From positions 1 through 22,461 of the forward strand of contig DATDGR010000220.1 of assembly GCA_036521995.1 (NCBI GenBank): DNA of 22,461 nt, read 5' to 3'. Made by a program: the position numbers and the translations under genes. Below the pieces are notes generated by a model, which was not told where the DNA came from, did no database searches, and worked only from the letters and a program-made list of their open reading frames with translations. Shown piece after piece: positions 15,362-22,461 of the stretch; position 1 is the stretch's first letter, and every line of letters begins with the position of its first letter. Source of the DNA: Gp13-AA77 sp036521995 (lineage in GTDB: Bacteria; Acidobacteriota; Terriglobia; UBA7540).

Positions 15362-15792
15362 TGCGCGTTTCGGCCTTTTGGGACACGAGCGCGCTGGTTC
15401 CTCTTTGCGTGCGCCAGGCCATCACACCTCGGGCTGTTGCTTTGTACAAGACTCACGAGGTGGTCGTCTGGTGGTCCACTCCCGTCGAACTGGCCAGCGC
15501 CCTCGCCCGGCTCGGGCGCACGAAGCAACTCGACTCCCGCGACTGGACCAAGGCCCGCAAGCTCGTCCAAAGGCTCGCCGATTCATGGTCTGTGATTAAG
15601 CCCTCGGACGCGCTCCGCGCCAGAGCAACCCGGCTTCTCGACCGCTATGACTTGCGGGCGGCGGACGCGTTGCAGTTGGCCGCGGCGCTGGTGTGGTGCG
15701 AAGACGCACCCCAGGACCGCGTTTTTCTGACCGCTGACCGAAAGCTGCGAGAGGCGGCCTTGTTCAGCGGCTTCGATGCCCAATCGATCTGA
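15361..15792 (+). CDS. vapC: VapC-type PIN domain toxin
   Basis: 143-aa predicted Mg2+-dependent ribonuclease toxin. The PIN acidic residues are visible: D8 in FWDTSALVPL, E43 in TPVELASAL, D102 in RAADALQLAAAL and D126 in LTADRKL. The GTG at 15361 overlaps the antitoxin stop by one base (TAGTG) and follows a GGGAAGG ribosome binding sequence. An alternative GTG at 15334 adds nine residues unlike the family. Target RNA cannot be inferred; VapC relatives cut tRNA or 23S rRNA. All four catalytic acids are present, so the toxin looks intact. Confidence 0.9.
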   Translation: MRVSAFWDTSALVPLCVRQAITPRAVALYKTHEVVVWWSTPVELASALARLGRTKQLDSRDWTKARKLVQRLADSWSVIKPSDALRARATRLLDRYDLRAADALQLAAALVWCEDAPQDRVFLTADRKLREAALFSGFDAQSI

Positions 15793-15890
15793 TCCTGATC
15801 TAATACGCTGACTGCGTTTGGGGGCCTTGATGCGAAGGCGCGGAACCGGAAGGAGCGCAGCTACTTCCGTGGGCTAGTCAAAAGGACTCG

Positions 15891-16403
15891 ATGCAGACGG
15901 CAAATTCTGCGTTTCGCAGTGTGGTGCAACCAGGCGCATTTTCCGCAATCCTGCGGATTGGCTTTGTCGCCGGGACCCTGGACATCACCGAGAACCTCAT
16001 CTTTAATCACTTCCGTGGAATCACCGCCCGGATGGTGTTTCAGTACATCGCGAGCGGACTGATCGGCATGAGGTCGTTCCAGGGCGGGTCGGCATCGGTC
16101 GCTCTGGGCGTCGTCCTGCATTACCTCATTGCGCTTACCTGGACCGGCATGTTCTATGGGGCCAGTCGACGGCTCGCGATTCTAAGCCGGCGGCCGGTCA
16201 TTTGCGGCCTGCTCTACGGCGCCTTCGTGTACCTGTTCATGAACCTCGTCGTGCTGCCGTTGTCCGGGGTTCCGCATGTACGAAGCTCCATGACCATCGC
16301 TTCAAGGATCAGCGGCGTGCTGGCGGTCTTGCTCTGCATCGGATTGACGATTTCGTTGCTGGTGCGCAGGCATTCAAGGTTGACGTCGAGACCGGCGAGA
16401 TAA
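15891..16403 (+). CDS. Conserved integral membrane protein, four predicted helices
   Basis: 170-aa inner-membrane protein. Hydrophobic segments are at about 16-37, 67-91, 102-125 and 139-158, with Arg-rich cytoplasmic loops (ASRRLAILSRRP) and a basic C-terminal tail. The first segment has acidic residues (AGTLDITENLIF) and the second has His in VVLHYLIAL. It resembles small YagU/DUF1440-type membrane proteins, but this is a weak impression. An AAAGGA site lies 5 nt before the ATG. It stands alone, about 100 bp after vapC and 110 bp before the NTF2-like gene. Confidence 0.75.
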   Translation: MQTANSAFRSVVQPGAFSAILRIGFVAGTLDITENLIFNHFRGITARMVFQYIASGLIGMRSFQGGSASVALGVVLHYLIALTWTGMFYGASRRLAILSRRPVICGLLYGAFVYLFMNLVVLPLSGVPHVRSSMTIASRISGVLAVLLCIGLTISLLVRRHSRLTSRPAR

Positions 16404-16501
16404 TGCCCGCACGTAGACTAGCGCACATGCGCAACCAGGTCGGCGGCTTGTCTGCGACCCGGGCAAGAGCCGCGGAACTCCAAAACCGGTCGGCACCGTG
16501 G

Positions 16502-16507
16502 TAGAAT
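16502..16507 (+). promoter_or_regulatory. -10 element of the NTF2-like gene (leaderless)
   Basis: TAGAAT ends 6 nt before the ATG at 16514, the same spacing seen at rsmG and the antitoxin gene. No convincing -35 hexamer is present and no Shine-Dalgarno precedes the ATG. Confidence 0.4.
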
Positions 16508-16513
16508 CCGCCC

Positions 16514-17017
16514 ATGTCGACACCCGACCTGGTCCGTTTGTGGGAAGAACACACCGCCCATGAATTCGTGACGCGCGACACCGAATCCACCCTGGACACG
16601 ATGGTGGACGATGCCTATGTCAACCACGTACCGGTGATGACCGGCGGCTTTGGAAAGTCCGCCTTGCGGGCTTTCTATTCGACGCACTTTATCCCGAATA
16701 TGCCGCCCGACACCACCCTCACGCCCGTCTCGCGCACCGTCAGCGAGAACCAACTCGTCGACGAGATGATCTTCTCTTTCACCCACACTCAGGAGATGCC
16801 CTGGATGCTGCCCGGCGTGCCTCCCACCCACCGCCGGGTTGAAGTGCCGCTGGTGGCCATCGTGCAATTCCGCGACGGCAAGCTCGCGCACGAGCACATT
16901 TACTGGGACCAGGCTTCAGTGCTCAAGCAAATCGGACTGCTGACCGACCAGGCTCTGCCGGTTTTCGGCGCCGAGACCGCCCGCAAGGTGCTCGATCCTC
17001 AATTCGGCTTTCGTTGA
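16514..17017 (+). CDS. NTF2-like / SnoaL-like family protein
   Basis: 167-aa protein of the SnoaL/nuclear-transport-factor-2-like cone fold. Supporting features are an N-terminal helix (LVRLWEEHTAHEFVTRD), the DDAYVNHVPVMTGG strand-turn, RAFYSTHF, and a C-terminal sheet ending VPLVAIVQFRDGKLAHEHIYWDQASVLKQIGLL, the typical 'F.dGki.hehiYwDqa..l.QiGll' ending. Family members act as small-molecule hydrolases, isomerases or cyclases, or only bind ligands; the substrate is unknown. No signal peptide. Confidence 0.85.
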   Translation: MSTPDLVRLWEEHTAHEFVTRDTESTLDTMVDDAYVNHVPVMTGGFGKSALRAFYSTHFIPNMPPDTTLTPVSRTVSENQLVDEMIFSFTHTQEMPWMLPGVPPTHRRVEVPLVAIVQFRDGKLAHEHIYWDQASVLKQIGLLTDQALPVFGAETARKVLDPQFGFR

Positions 17018-17044
17018 CGCCGGCTCCGGTGCCCGCGATATAGT
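17014..17044 (+). promoter_or_regulatory. Predicted promoter of the HemJ/CopD-like gene
   Basis: TTGACG (17014-17019) overlaps the preceding stop codon; a 19-nt spacer leads to TATAGT (17039-17044). Transcription would start near 17051, about 20 nt before the ATG. Confidence 0.35.
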
Positions 17045-17071
17045 GAATGATCTTTAAGTCAGGTTCGTGCT

Positions 17072-17509
17072 ATGAGCAGTCCTTTAGGCTGGGCGCTAGC
17101 CGCTCACATCGTTGGGCTGGTCTTCTGGATCGGTGGCCTGTTGGCGGCCACGCAGGTGCTGGCCGGCCGCTCGCGGGAGTCTTCCCCGGAAGCTCGGGCG
17201 GTGTTGGCATCCCTGGCCCGAAAGCTCCTGAAGAGCCTTGCCCACCCGGGCGCGGCCCTCACCGTGATCGCCGGTGTCGCGATGCTACGGATCCGGCCCG
17301 CGGACCTGCAGCAAGGCTGGCTGCATGTCAAGCTGGCGCTCGTGCTGGTTCTGATTGCGGCCGATCTGCTCATGACGGTGAGGGTTCGGGCCGTCCAGGA
17401 CGGGCGCGCCGAGATCGGGGCAGGCCTGGCCAGGCTCGAGCACGGAGTCATCGCCTTGCTCCTTTTGGCTATCGTGATTCTGGCGGTCATCAAGCCCCAA
17501 GGAGTGTAA
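17072..17509 (+). CDS. HemJ/CopD-like four-helix membrane protein
   Basis: 145-aa membrane protein with helices at about 7-30, 56-73, 84-104 and 122-141. Conserved-type residues are H12 in the first helix (AAHIVGLVFWIGGLL), H58 (LAHPGAALTVIAGV) and W83-H85-K87 (GWLHVKLALVLVLIAADLL), matching UPF0093/HemJ and the related CopD family. HemJ is a heme-binding protoporphyrinogen IX oxidase; CopD-like members are annotated in copper handling. Sequence alone does not decide between them. An overlapping open frame at 17047-17535 lacks these features. The CDGSH gene begins 36 bp downstream, and the two are likely co-transcribed. Confidence 0.75.
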   Translation: MSSPLGWALAAHIVGLVFWIGGLLAATQVLAGRSRESSPEARAVLASLARKLLKSLAHPGAALTVIAGVAMLRIRPADLQQGWLHVKLALVLVLIAADLLMTVRVRAVQDGRAEIGAGLARLEHGVIALLLLAIVILAVIKPQGV

Positions 17510-17545
17510 TCGGGGCCCGGCGCGGCAGGGAATGAGGAGGTCCAC

Positions 17546-17791
17546 TTGACCAAGATCACCGTTCGGAACCACGGCCCGGTACGTATAGAGGGCGAGTTCA
17601 CGCTCTGTGACGCCGAGGGCAATGTGTTCGATCTGGGTGGTCGCACCGCCATCAGCCTGTGCCGCTGCGGGCACTCGGAGAACAAGCCTTTTTGCGACGG
17701 CAAACACAAGGAATGCAGTTTTGACTCGGAGGTGAAGGCGCGTGCCTTGCCTCCAGTGGCACCTGCCGTCCCGGTGGTCCCAAGTCCTTAA
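17546..17791 (+). CDS. CDGSH-type iron-sulfur domain protein
   Basis: 81-aa protein with one CDGSH domain: C39-x-C41, C50, D51, G52 and H54 in CRCGHSENKPFCDGKH, the 3Cys-1His ligand set of a [2Fe-2S] cluster (mitoNEET family). The upstream part MTKITVRNHGPVRIEGEFTL is also seen in bacterial single-domain members. The start is TTG with a strong GAGGAGG at 17534-17540. The C-terminal Ala/Pro/Val tail (about 66-81) is probably disordered. A redox or Fe-S transfer role is family-level inference. Confidence 0.92.
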   Translation: MTKITVRNHGPVRIEGEFTLCDAEGNVFDLGGRTAISLCRCGHSENKPFCDGKHKECSFDSEVKARALPPVAPAVPVVPSP

Positions 17792-17893
17792 GGATCAAAG
17801 GATGTAGGTCGGCGCTGTTTTCCACAGGAATCGTTAATTTCTTGTGGGAATCGGCCGCTCTTCCGTCTCAGCAATGGGAGATTAGGCAGTTAC

Positions 17894-17905
17894 AGCGCTA
17901 GCGCT
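17894..17905. promoter_or_regulatory. 12-bp palindrome, candidate operator
   Basis: AGCGCTAGCGCT is its own reverse complement and sits in an otherwise AT-richer context (GTTAC before, TTTAAT after). AGCGCT-centred palindromes are typical of LacI-family sites, but no such regulator is encoded here, and it lies about 190 bp before the kinase start. Confidence 0.35.
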
Positions 17906-18028
17906 TTAATTCTTGGAAGTGATGACTGTCCGTCAACGATTATATAGGCCTTGTGCCCTTCCCCGGCCAAGGGCGTCATCCTGTCTTGCCGTATGCGAAA
18001 AGCTCCGCCATCTTGCGACGGTCCCGCC

Positions 18029-18057
18029 TTGACGCCCTAACCCGAGCGGCGTAACAT
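18029..18057 (+). promoter_or_regulatory. Predicted promoter of the kinase gene
   Basis: TTGACG (18029-18034), a 17-nt spacer and TAACAT (18052-18057), placing the transcription start near 18064, just before the GGAGGGGG ribosome binding site at 18071-18078. Confidence 0.5.
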
Positions 18058-18085
18058 TACCAGCAAAACGGGAGGGGGAACAGCA

Positions 18086-20761
18086 CTGGTAGGACTTGAG
18101 TTTTCCCACTACCGCGTGCTCGAACGGATCGGCGGCGGCGCCATGGGAGTGGTGTACAAGGCTGAGGACGTTCGTCTCGGCCGCCAGGTTGCACTCAAGT
18201 TCCTCCCCGAATCCGACACGGCTCTGGGTTCTGGTCTCTCGGGCTCCTCAACCAGTTCGAGCCGTCCCGACGTGCTCGAGCGCTTCCGGCGCGAGGCGCG
18301 GGCGGCCTCGGCTCTAAACCATCCTGGCATATGCACGGTCTACGAGATTGACGAGCATGAGGGACGGCCCTTCATCGCTATGGAGCTGCTAGAGGGACGG
18401 ACCGTCCGCGATTTGATCACGGCCGCCGCGCCTTCCGCGCTCGCGGCCAGCCAGGTGTTGGATCTTGGCATCCAGATCGCCGACGCTCTCGATGCGGCGC
18501 ACAGCAAAGGCATCATCCACCGCGATATCAAGCCGGCCAACCTGTTTGTCACCGAGCGTGGACAGGCCAAGATCCTCGACTTTGGCCTGGCGAAACGCAC
18601 GGGGCCGCGGGTGCCCGCCTATTCAGGTGGCGGCGGGCCGGACAGCAGCGCTTCCAGTCACGACACTCCAACGCTCACTCTGGACGAAGTCTATGTGACC
18701 AGCCCGGGTTCAGCCTTAGGCACGATGGCCTATATGTCTCCCGAGCAGGCTCTCGCCGAGTCTCTCGACGAGCGTACGGACCTTTTCAGTTTCGGCGCCG
18801 TGCTGTACGAGATGGCGACCGGACGCCGGGCGTTCCCGGGCGTAACCATGGCCGCCGTGGCGAATGGGATCCTTAGCCTCGACCCGCCGCCGCCCGGCGA
18901 GGTGAATCCTCGACTGCCGTCTGGCCTCTCCGCTGCGATTCAAAAGGCGCTCGACAAACGGCGCGAGAACCGATATCAGACCGCCGCCGAGCTCCGGAGT
19001 CATCTGTTGGCGGTGCGTACTGCCGGCAGCCGAACCCCCAAACGCTGGGGATGGGTCGTGGCCGGCGTTGCCATGGCGGCGGCGGTCTTCATCATGATTG
19101 TGGGGGCACCGCGTATCGAGCAGTTGCTGAAAAGTGCGCTAACCGGGATGACGGGCGCCAGCAGGTCCGGCCTTCCCAGCGAGGCGAGTTTGGCCGTCCT
19201 GCCCTTCAAGGCGCCCAATGATCCGAGCCTGGAGGCGTTCGGAAATGGTCTGGCCGAAGCCCTGACGGCCCGGCTGGTTCAGTTGACCGCCAACCGCTCT
19301 TTCCAGGTAGTTCCGGCGAGCGAGATTCGGGACAGAAGCGTGGCTACGCTTGATCAGGCGCGCCAGGAGTTCAGCGTGAACCTCGGGCTCAAGCTCAGCC
19401 TGGAACGCGCGGAGAAACTCTTGCGGGTCACCTATACCTTGATTGACGCCAGGAATGGCCGCGCCTTGGCTGCCGACTCCATCACCTTACCCGAGTCTGA
19501 CCTGCTTTCGCTTGAAGACAGAGTGGTGGAGAGCGCCGTACATTCCCTCGGCATCGAGCTTCGTCCTGAGGAACAGCGGGCGATCGGGTCCCGCGACACC
19601 TTCACGTCCGCAGCCTATGAATACTATTTGCAAGGAGCCGGCTACCTTCAGGAAGCTTTCAAGCCCGAGAATGTGGAGAGCGCTTTGACGGTGCTCGACC
19701 AGGCGCTCAAGCTCGACCCCCAGTTCGGCCTGGCGGAGGCCGCGATGGGCGAAGCTTACTGGCAGAAGTACACGCTCACGCAGGACCAGCGCTGGATTGA
19801 ACCGGCGCGGGCGGCCTGCAACCGGGCGGTGCAGATGGGCAACGCTGGCGCCGAAGGTCATGAGTGCCTGGGGATGCTCGCAAGCGGCGCCGGGGATTAC
19901 GCCGAGGCGGCGGCGCAGTTCCAGATTGCTGTCCAGCTTGATCCCACCAGCGATCGCGCCTATGAGGGTTTGGCCGAGGCCTATCAGAATCTGAATCGGC
20001 CCGGGGATTCTGAGAAGACCTACCAGCGGGCCATCAGTCTGCGCCCGCAGTACTGGCTCGGTTACAACCGGCTGGGCGTCTTTTATGCCACGGAGCAGGA
20101 GTATGACAAGGCCGCCCAGATGTTTCAGGAGGTTGTGGCACTGGCGCCGGTTAGTTACCGAGGCTACGCCAATCTTGGCGGCGTCGATGTCCTCCTGAAC
20201 CGCAACGCGGAAGCCCTCGATCCGCTCCAACGCTCCTTGGCCATCCGGCCTACGGCGCAGGCTTACTCGAACCTGGCCTCGGCCTATTTTCAACTCGGGC
20301 GGTTCGACCGGGCTGCGAGCAATGACGAGCAAGCCGTGAAACTGGAGCCTCATGGATACGTCCTTTGGGGAAACCTCGGTGAGGCTTACTATTACGGGGG
20401 CCATCGCAGCGAGGCCTTCGGCGCTTACCGCCAGGCCGCCGCGCTCGCCGAGGAAGCGCTCAAGGTGAACCCCAAAGACGCGGGGCTGCTGGCCGCACTG
20501 GCGGGCTATTACTCCATGCTGGGCAGCGGCGGCCAGGCGCTGGCGGCACTCGACCAGGCACTGGCAGCGGGCCAGCCGGACAAGGACCTGTTATTCAACG
20601 CTGCCCTGGTTTACAATCAACTAGGTCAGACGAGCGTCGCTTTGGAATGGCTGGCCAAGGCGCTGGCGGCGGGTTACACACCCTCCGTCGTGAGCCAGGC
20701 GCCGGCTTTGAGTAACCTGCACGACAACCCGCGCTTTCAGCGACTGCTCCAGCAGCACTGA
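18086..20761 (+). CDS. Membrane Ser/Thr protein kinase with C-terminal TPR repeats
   Basis: 891-aa receptor-type Hanks kinase. Numbered from the CTG start: glycine loop GGGAMGVVYK (about 16-25), K38 in VALK, HRDIKPAN (H145, R146, D147, K149), DFG (165-167) and SPEQ (218-221). A Ser/Gly-rich insert sits between K38 and helix C, and the activation loop is long and Ser/Thr-rich. A transmembrane helix (about 321-341) separates the kinase from an outer part: a TolB-like SLAVLPFKAPNDPSLEAFG segment (about 365-495), then about ten TPR-type helical pairs (505-880). The first ATG/GTG/TTG-type codon in frame is GTG at 18116, but that removes the conserved FSHYRV strand. CTG at 18086 keeps it and is 7 nt after GGAGGGGG; an in-frame stop lies at 18038. 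Substrates are unknown. Confidence 0.93.
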   Translation: MVGLEFSHYRVLERIGGGAMGVVYKAEDVRLGRQVALKFLPESDTALGSGLSGSSTSSSRPDVLERFRREARAASALNHPGICTVYEIDEHEGRPFIAMELLEGRTVRDLITAAAPSALAASQVLDLGIQIADALDAAHSKGIIHRDIKPANLFVTERGQAKILDFGLAKRTGPRVPAYSGGGGPDSSASSHDTPTLTLDEVYVTSPGSALGTMAYMSPEQALAESLDERTDLFSFGAVLYEMATGRRAFPGVTMAAVANGILSLDPPPPGEVNPRLPSGLSAAIQKALDKRRENRYQTAAELRSHLLAVRTAGSRTPKRWGWVVAGVAMAAAVFIMIVGAPRIEQLLKSALTGMTGASRSGLPSEASLAVLPFKAPNDPSLEAFGNGLAEALTARLVQLTANRSFQVVPASEIRDRSVATLDQARQEFSVNLGLKLSLERAEKLLRVTYTLIDARNGRALAADSITLPESDLLSLEDRVVESAVHSLGIELRPEEQRAIGSRDTFTSAAYEYYLQGAGYLQEAFKPENVESALTVLDQALKLDPQFGLAEAAMGEAYWQKYTLTQDQRWIEPARAACNRAVQMGNAGAEGHECLGMLASGAGDYAEAAAQFQIAVQLDPTSDRAYEGLAEAYQNLNRPGDSEKTYQRAISLRPQYWLGYNRLGVFYATEQEYDKAAQMFQEVVALAPVSYRGYANLGGVDVLLNRNAEALDPLQRSLAIRPTAQAYSNLASAYFQLGRFDRAASNDEQAVKLEPHGYVLWGNLGEAYYYGGHRSEAFGAYRQAAALAEEALKVNPKDAGLLAALAGYYSMLGSGGQALAALDQALAAGQPDKDLLFNAALVYNQLGQTSVALEWLAKALAAGYTPSVVSQAPALSNLHDNPRFQRLLQQH

Positions 20762-20804
20762 GGGGCGCGGCGGGGCCCGCCCTACTTCAACCGGAAGGTA
20801 GGAA

Positions 20805-21077
20805 ATGCAGATGCCCACCCAGGTCAACGTTTGCGGAAGTAATACCACACTTCGTCCAGGTGACCGCTTTGAGTTCATCAACTATCAAAGCGCGACCTGC
20901 ACGGTCTCGAACTGCTCGCCTCCACTGGTGAACTCGAGCTATACCGTGTCTGCCGCCACCAGCTCCGGTGGATCAACGTGCCCGGCCCAGGTGCAGTCAA
21001 ACGCGCCAACGGGGAGCTATACCCTCGACGTGAATTGTTGCGCGCCGGACGGCCACCCGATCGTCATCATTCAGTGA
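20805..21077 (+). CDS. Small cysteine-containing beta-rich protein, unknown
   Basis: 90-aa protein with six cysteines (10, 32, 37, 59, 78, 79) and alternating polar/hydrophobic strands: TQVNVCGSNTTLRPGDRFEF, ATCTVSNC, SSYTVSAAT, GSYTLDVNCC and HPIVIIQ. The pattern resembles a small Greek-key or cupredoxin-like beta sandwich, but the metal-ligand spacing is not convincing. No signal peptide is evident. A GGAAGGTAGGAA site immediately precedes the ATG. It begins 43 bp after the kinase stop and may be co-transcribed. Function unknown. Confidence 0.7.
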   Translation: MQMPTQVNVCGSNTTLRPGDRFEFINYQSATCTVSNCSPPLVNSSYTVSAATSSGGSTCPAQVQSNAPTGSYTLDVNCCAPDGHPIVIIQ

Positions 21078-21266
21078 TGACCCACAGGCCCGCTCGACCG
21101 AGTTCGGGAGGCACTCAATAATGAGCGTAACCAGGCGCTCCCGGCGAACGTCTTGCCAAACGGCGAGGCCTGCGAACCGCGGATCTGGCCGGGGTGTGAG
21201 ACGCGGTCATGTCCACCCTGGCCGCCCCGTCAGAATTCATGCTGCACCCATCTTTGGGAGGGAACT

Positions 21267-22319
21267 ATGAGAGCAGGACGCATCGGGCTCGTACTCCTCT
21301 TCGTCACCGCGGCGGCGCTCGTCGCATTGGTCGGTCTCAAGGGCGCCAGGCGAATGCAAGCGGCCGAGAGCTACCACCTTCTCAAGAAGGTCACACTCGG
21401 CGGCGAGGGTGGCTGGGACTATCTCGGGATCGACGGCGATGAGCGTCGCCTTTACATCTCCCGCGGCTCGCACGTGATGGTGTTAGACGCCGACACCTAC
21501 CAGGTGGTGGGTGATATTCCCGATACCCCAGGCGTTCACGGCATCGCCATCGCCTCCGAATTCGGGCGTGGCTTCGCGAGCGACGGCCAAGCTGCTCAGG
21601 TGACCATCTTCGATCTGAAGACGCTCAAGACGCTGGGCACCGCCAAGACCGGCGAAGGCCCCGACGGCATCATTTACGATCCCGCCTCGAAACGCGTCTT
21701 CACCTTCAACGGCCGCGGCCAGAGCTCAACGGCCATTGACGCCGCCACGGGCAACGTGGCAGGCACTTTCGACCTGGGCGGCCGTCCGGAGTTTGCCGCT
21801 GCTGACGGCCAGGGCCACGTCTACAACAACCTGGAGGACAAGAGCATCGTGCTCCAGATCGACTCGAAGACCCTCAAGATCCTGAATCGCTGGCCGCTTG
21901 CGCCCGGCGAGAGCCCGTCCGGCATGGCGATCGATCCCGAACACCGGCGACTCTTCATCGGGTGCCACAACAAGATGATGGTGGTAATGGACGCTGACAC
22001 CGGCAAGGTGATTGCCACGCCGGCCATCGGCGAAGGCGTGGACGCCAACCGCTTCGACCCTGGCACGCAACTGGCCTTCAGCTCGAACGGCGACGGCACG
22101 CTGACGGTGGTTCACCAGGATTCTCCGGACAAGTACACAGTGGTAGACAACGTCCAGACGCAGCGCGGCGCGCGCACCATGGAGCTCGACCTGAAGACGC
22201 ATCGGGTATTCCTGGTGACGGCGGAGTTCGGCCCCATGCCGGCAAGTGTACCGCCGGGCGAGCACCGCCGACCTCCCATGGTCCCGGGCTCTTTCACATT
22301 GCTGGTCTTCGGGCAGTAA
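21267..22319 (+). CDS. Membrane-anchored or exported YncE-like beta-propeller protein
   Basis: 350-aa protein. A signal peptide or anchor (about 6-24, followed by Lys/Arg) precedes a YVTN/YncE-like propeller of about seven repeats, with phrases such as LYISRGSHVMVLDADTYQVV, VTIFDLKTLKTLG, STAIDAATGNVAG, VLQIDSKTLKIL, MMVVMDADTGKVI and MELDLKTHRVFLVT. The C-terminus is Pro-rich and closes the propeller (GSFTLLVFGQ). No enzymatic domain is attached, unlike the propeller protein at 2613. The open frame extends upstream, but the ATG at 21267 follows GGGAGGGAACT and yields the signal peptide. It probably acts in the periplasm as a binding or scaffold protein; the ligand is unknown. Confidence 0.88.
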   Translation: MRAGRIGLVLLFVTAAALVALVGLKGARRMQAAESYHLLKKVTLGGEGGWDYLGIDGDERRLYISRGSHVMVLDADTYQVVGDIPDTPGVHGIAIASEFGRGFASDGQAAQVTIFDLKTLKTLGTAKTGEGPDGIIYDPASKRVFTFNGRGQSSTAIDAATGNVAGTFDLGGRPEFAAADGQGHVYNNLEDKSIVLQIDSKTLKILNRWPLAPGESPSGMAIDPEHRRLFIGCHNKMMVVMDADTGKVIATPAIGEGVDANRFDPGTQLAFSSNGDGTLTVVHQDSPDKYTVVDNVQTQRGARTMELDLKTHRVFLVTAEFGPMPASVPPGEHRRPPMVPGSFTLLVFGQ

Positions 22320-22432
22320 GATCATCCCGAATCAGATAACCATCTCAAGCCTGCACGTCCTCGTTCACTCCCGATCGGAGTGCCTCGCATTCGGACTCCT
22401 GGAACGGCTATTCTCCATCGAAGATGACCGGG

Positions 22433-22448
22433 CGTGAAACGGTTCACG
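22433..22448. repeat. Inverted repeat near the window end
   Basis: CGTGAA-ACGG-TTCACG has perfect 6-bp arms and a 4-nt loop, about 115 bp after the last stop codon. It could be an operator for a gene beyond the window. It resembles parS half-sites, but the order and spacing differ. Confidence 0.35.
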
Positions 22449-22461
22449 TCTGGGTTTCACT

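Larger units (their letters stand above)
17792..18085. other. Intergenic region before the kinase gene, with palindromes
   Basis: 294 bp without a gene. It contains TCCTTAAGGA (17785-17794) over the CDGSH stop, an imperfect inverted repeat pairing TTTCCACAGG with CTTGTGGGAA (about 17819-17852), and the perfect 12-bp palindrome AGCGCTAGCGCT (17894-17905). The kinase promoter lies at its end. Confidence 0.5.

Noticed and set aside
17047..17535. Plus-strand open frame overlapping the HemJ/CopD-like gene
   Set aside because: It gives an Arg/Gly/Pro-rich product without helices, while the overlapping frame shows four membrane segments and conserved His/Trp/Lys residues.
17819..17827. TTTTCCACA as a DnaA box or origin
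   Set aside because: It is a single imperfect match (TTATCCACA expected), with no cluster, no dnaA gene and no strongly AT-rich unwinding element.
19487..20404. 305-codon minus-strand open frame inside the kinase TPR region
   Set aside because: Antisense shadow of well-supported TPR repeats; no start signals.
12675..21281. Identical ATGAGAGCAGG start sequence of the oligopeptidase and the second propeller gene
   Set aside because: Only about 11 bases are shared, both encoding the basic start of a signal peptide; chance or convergent signal-peptide composition is sufficient.
22433..22461. Possible third parS near the window end
   Set aside because: CGTGAAACGGTTCACG has the half-sites in the wrong order and spacing compared with TGTTNCACGTGAAACA.

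Overview
The window is GC-rich bacterial chromosome. Its gene content fits an Acidobacteriota-like soil bacterium: a membrane Ser/Thr kinase with a TPR tail, a secreted YncE/phosphoesterase fusion, a PEP-CTERM protein, a prolyl oligopeptidase and several small toxin-antitoxin-like genes. This placement comes from gene content and style only; there is no rRNA or other phylogenetic marker here. No tRNA, rRNA, CRISPR array, prophage or insertion sequence was recognised.

Layout. (1) 1-2612: a PBP4-type D-Ala-D-Ala carboxypeptidase on the minus strand, then about 900 bp without a convincing gene. (2) 2613-7091: a secreted beta-propeller/phosphoesterase fusion and a sirtuin deacylase on plus, converging on a minus-strand PEP-CTERM surface protein. 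(3) 7589-10756: the chromosome-segregation block rsmG - two parS sites - parA - parB - AT-rich spacer with palindromes - bactofilin. The order rsmG-parA-parB often lies near oriC, but no DnaA-box cluster was seen. (4) 10945-12500: three overlapping genes (DUF4160, DUF2442, unknown helical protein), the least characterised module here and a candidate toxin-antitoxin-like or accessory system. (5) 12575-14906: two adjacent hairpins, then a secreted prolyl oligopeptidase. (6) 15039-15792: a Phd-type antitoxin and VapC-type PIN toxin with a clear promoter/operator. (7) 15891-17791: four small genes (membrane protein, NTF2-like protein, HemJ/CopD-like membrane protein, CDGSH iron-sulfur protein). 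(8) 17792-20761: a regulatory-looking spacer and the kinase-TPR receptor, whose best start is a CTG. (9) 20805-22319: a small Cys-rich beta protein and a membrane-anchored YncE-like propeller.

How the genes relate. ParA, ParB, parS and possibly the bactofilin form one segregation and positioning unit. The two TA-like modules sit downstream of it. Several genes (rsmG, the Phd antitoxin, the NTF2-like gene, possibly DUF4160) have a -10-like hexamer ending 6-7 nt before the start codon, suggesting leaderless mRNAs. Most remaining genes carry purine-rich ribosome binding sites that were used to correct starts.
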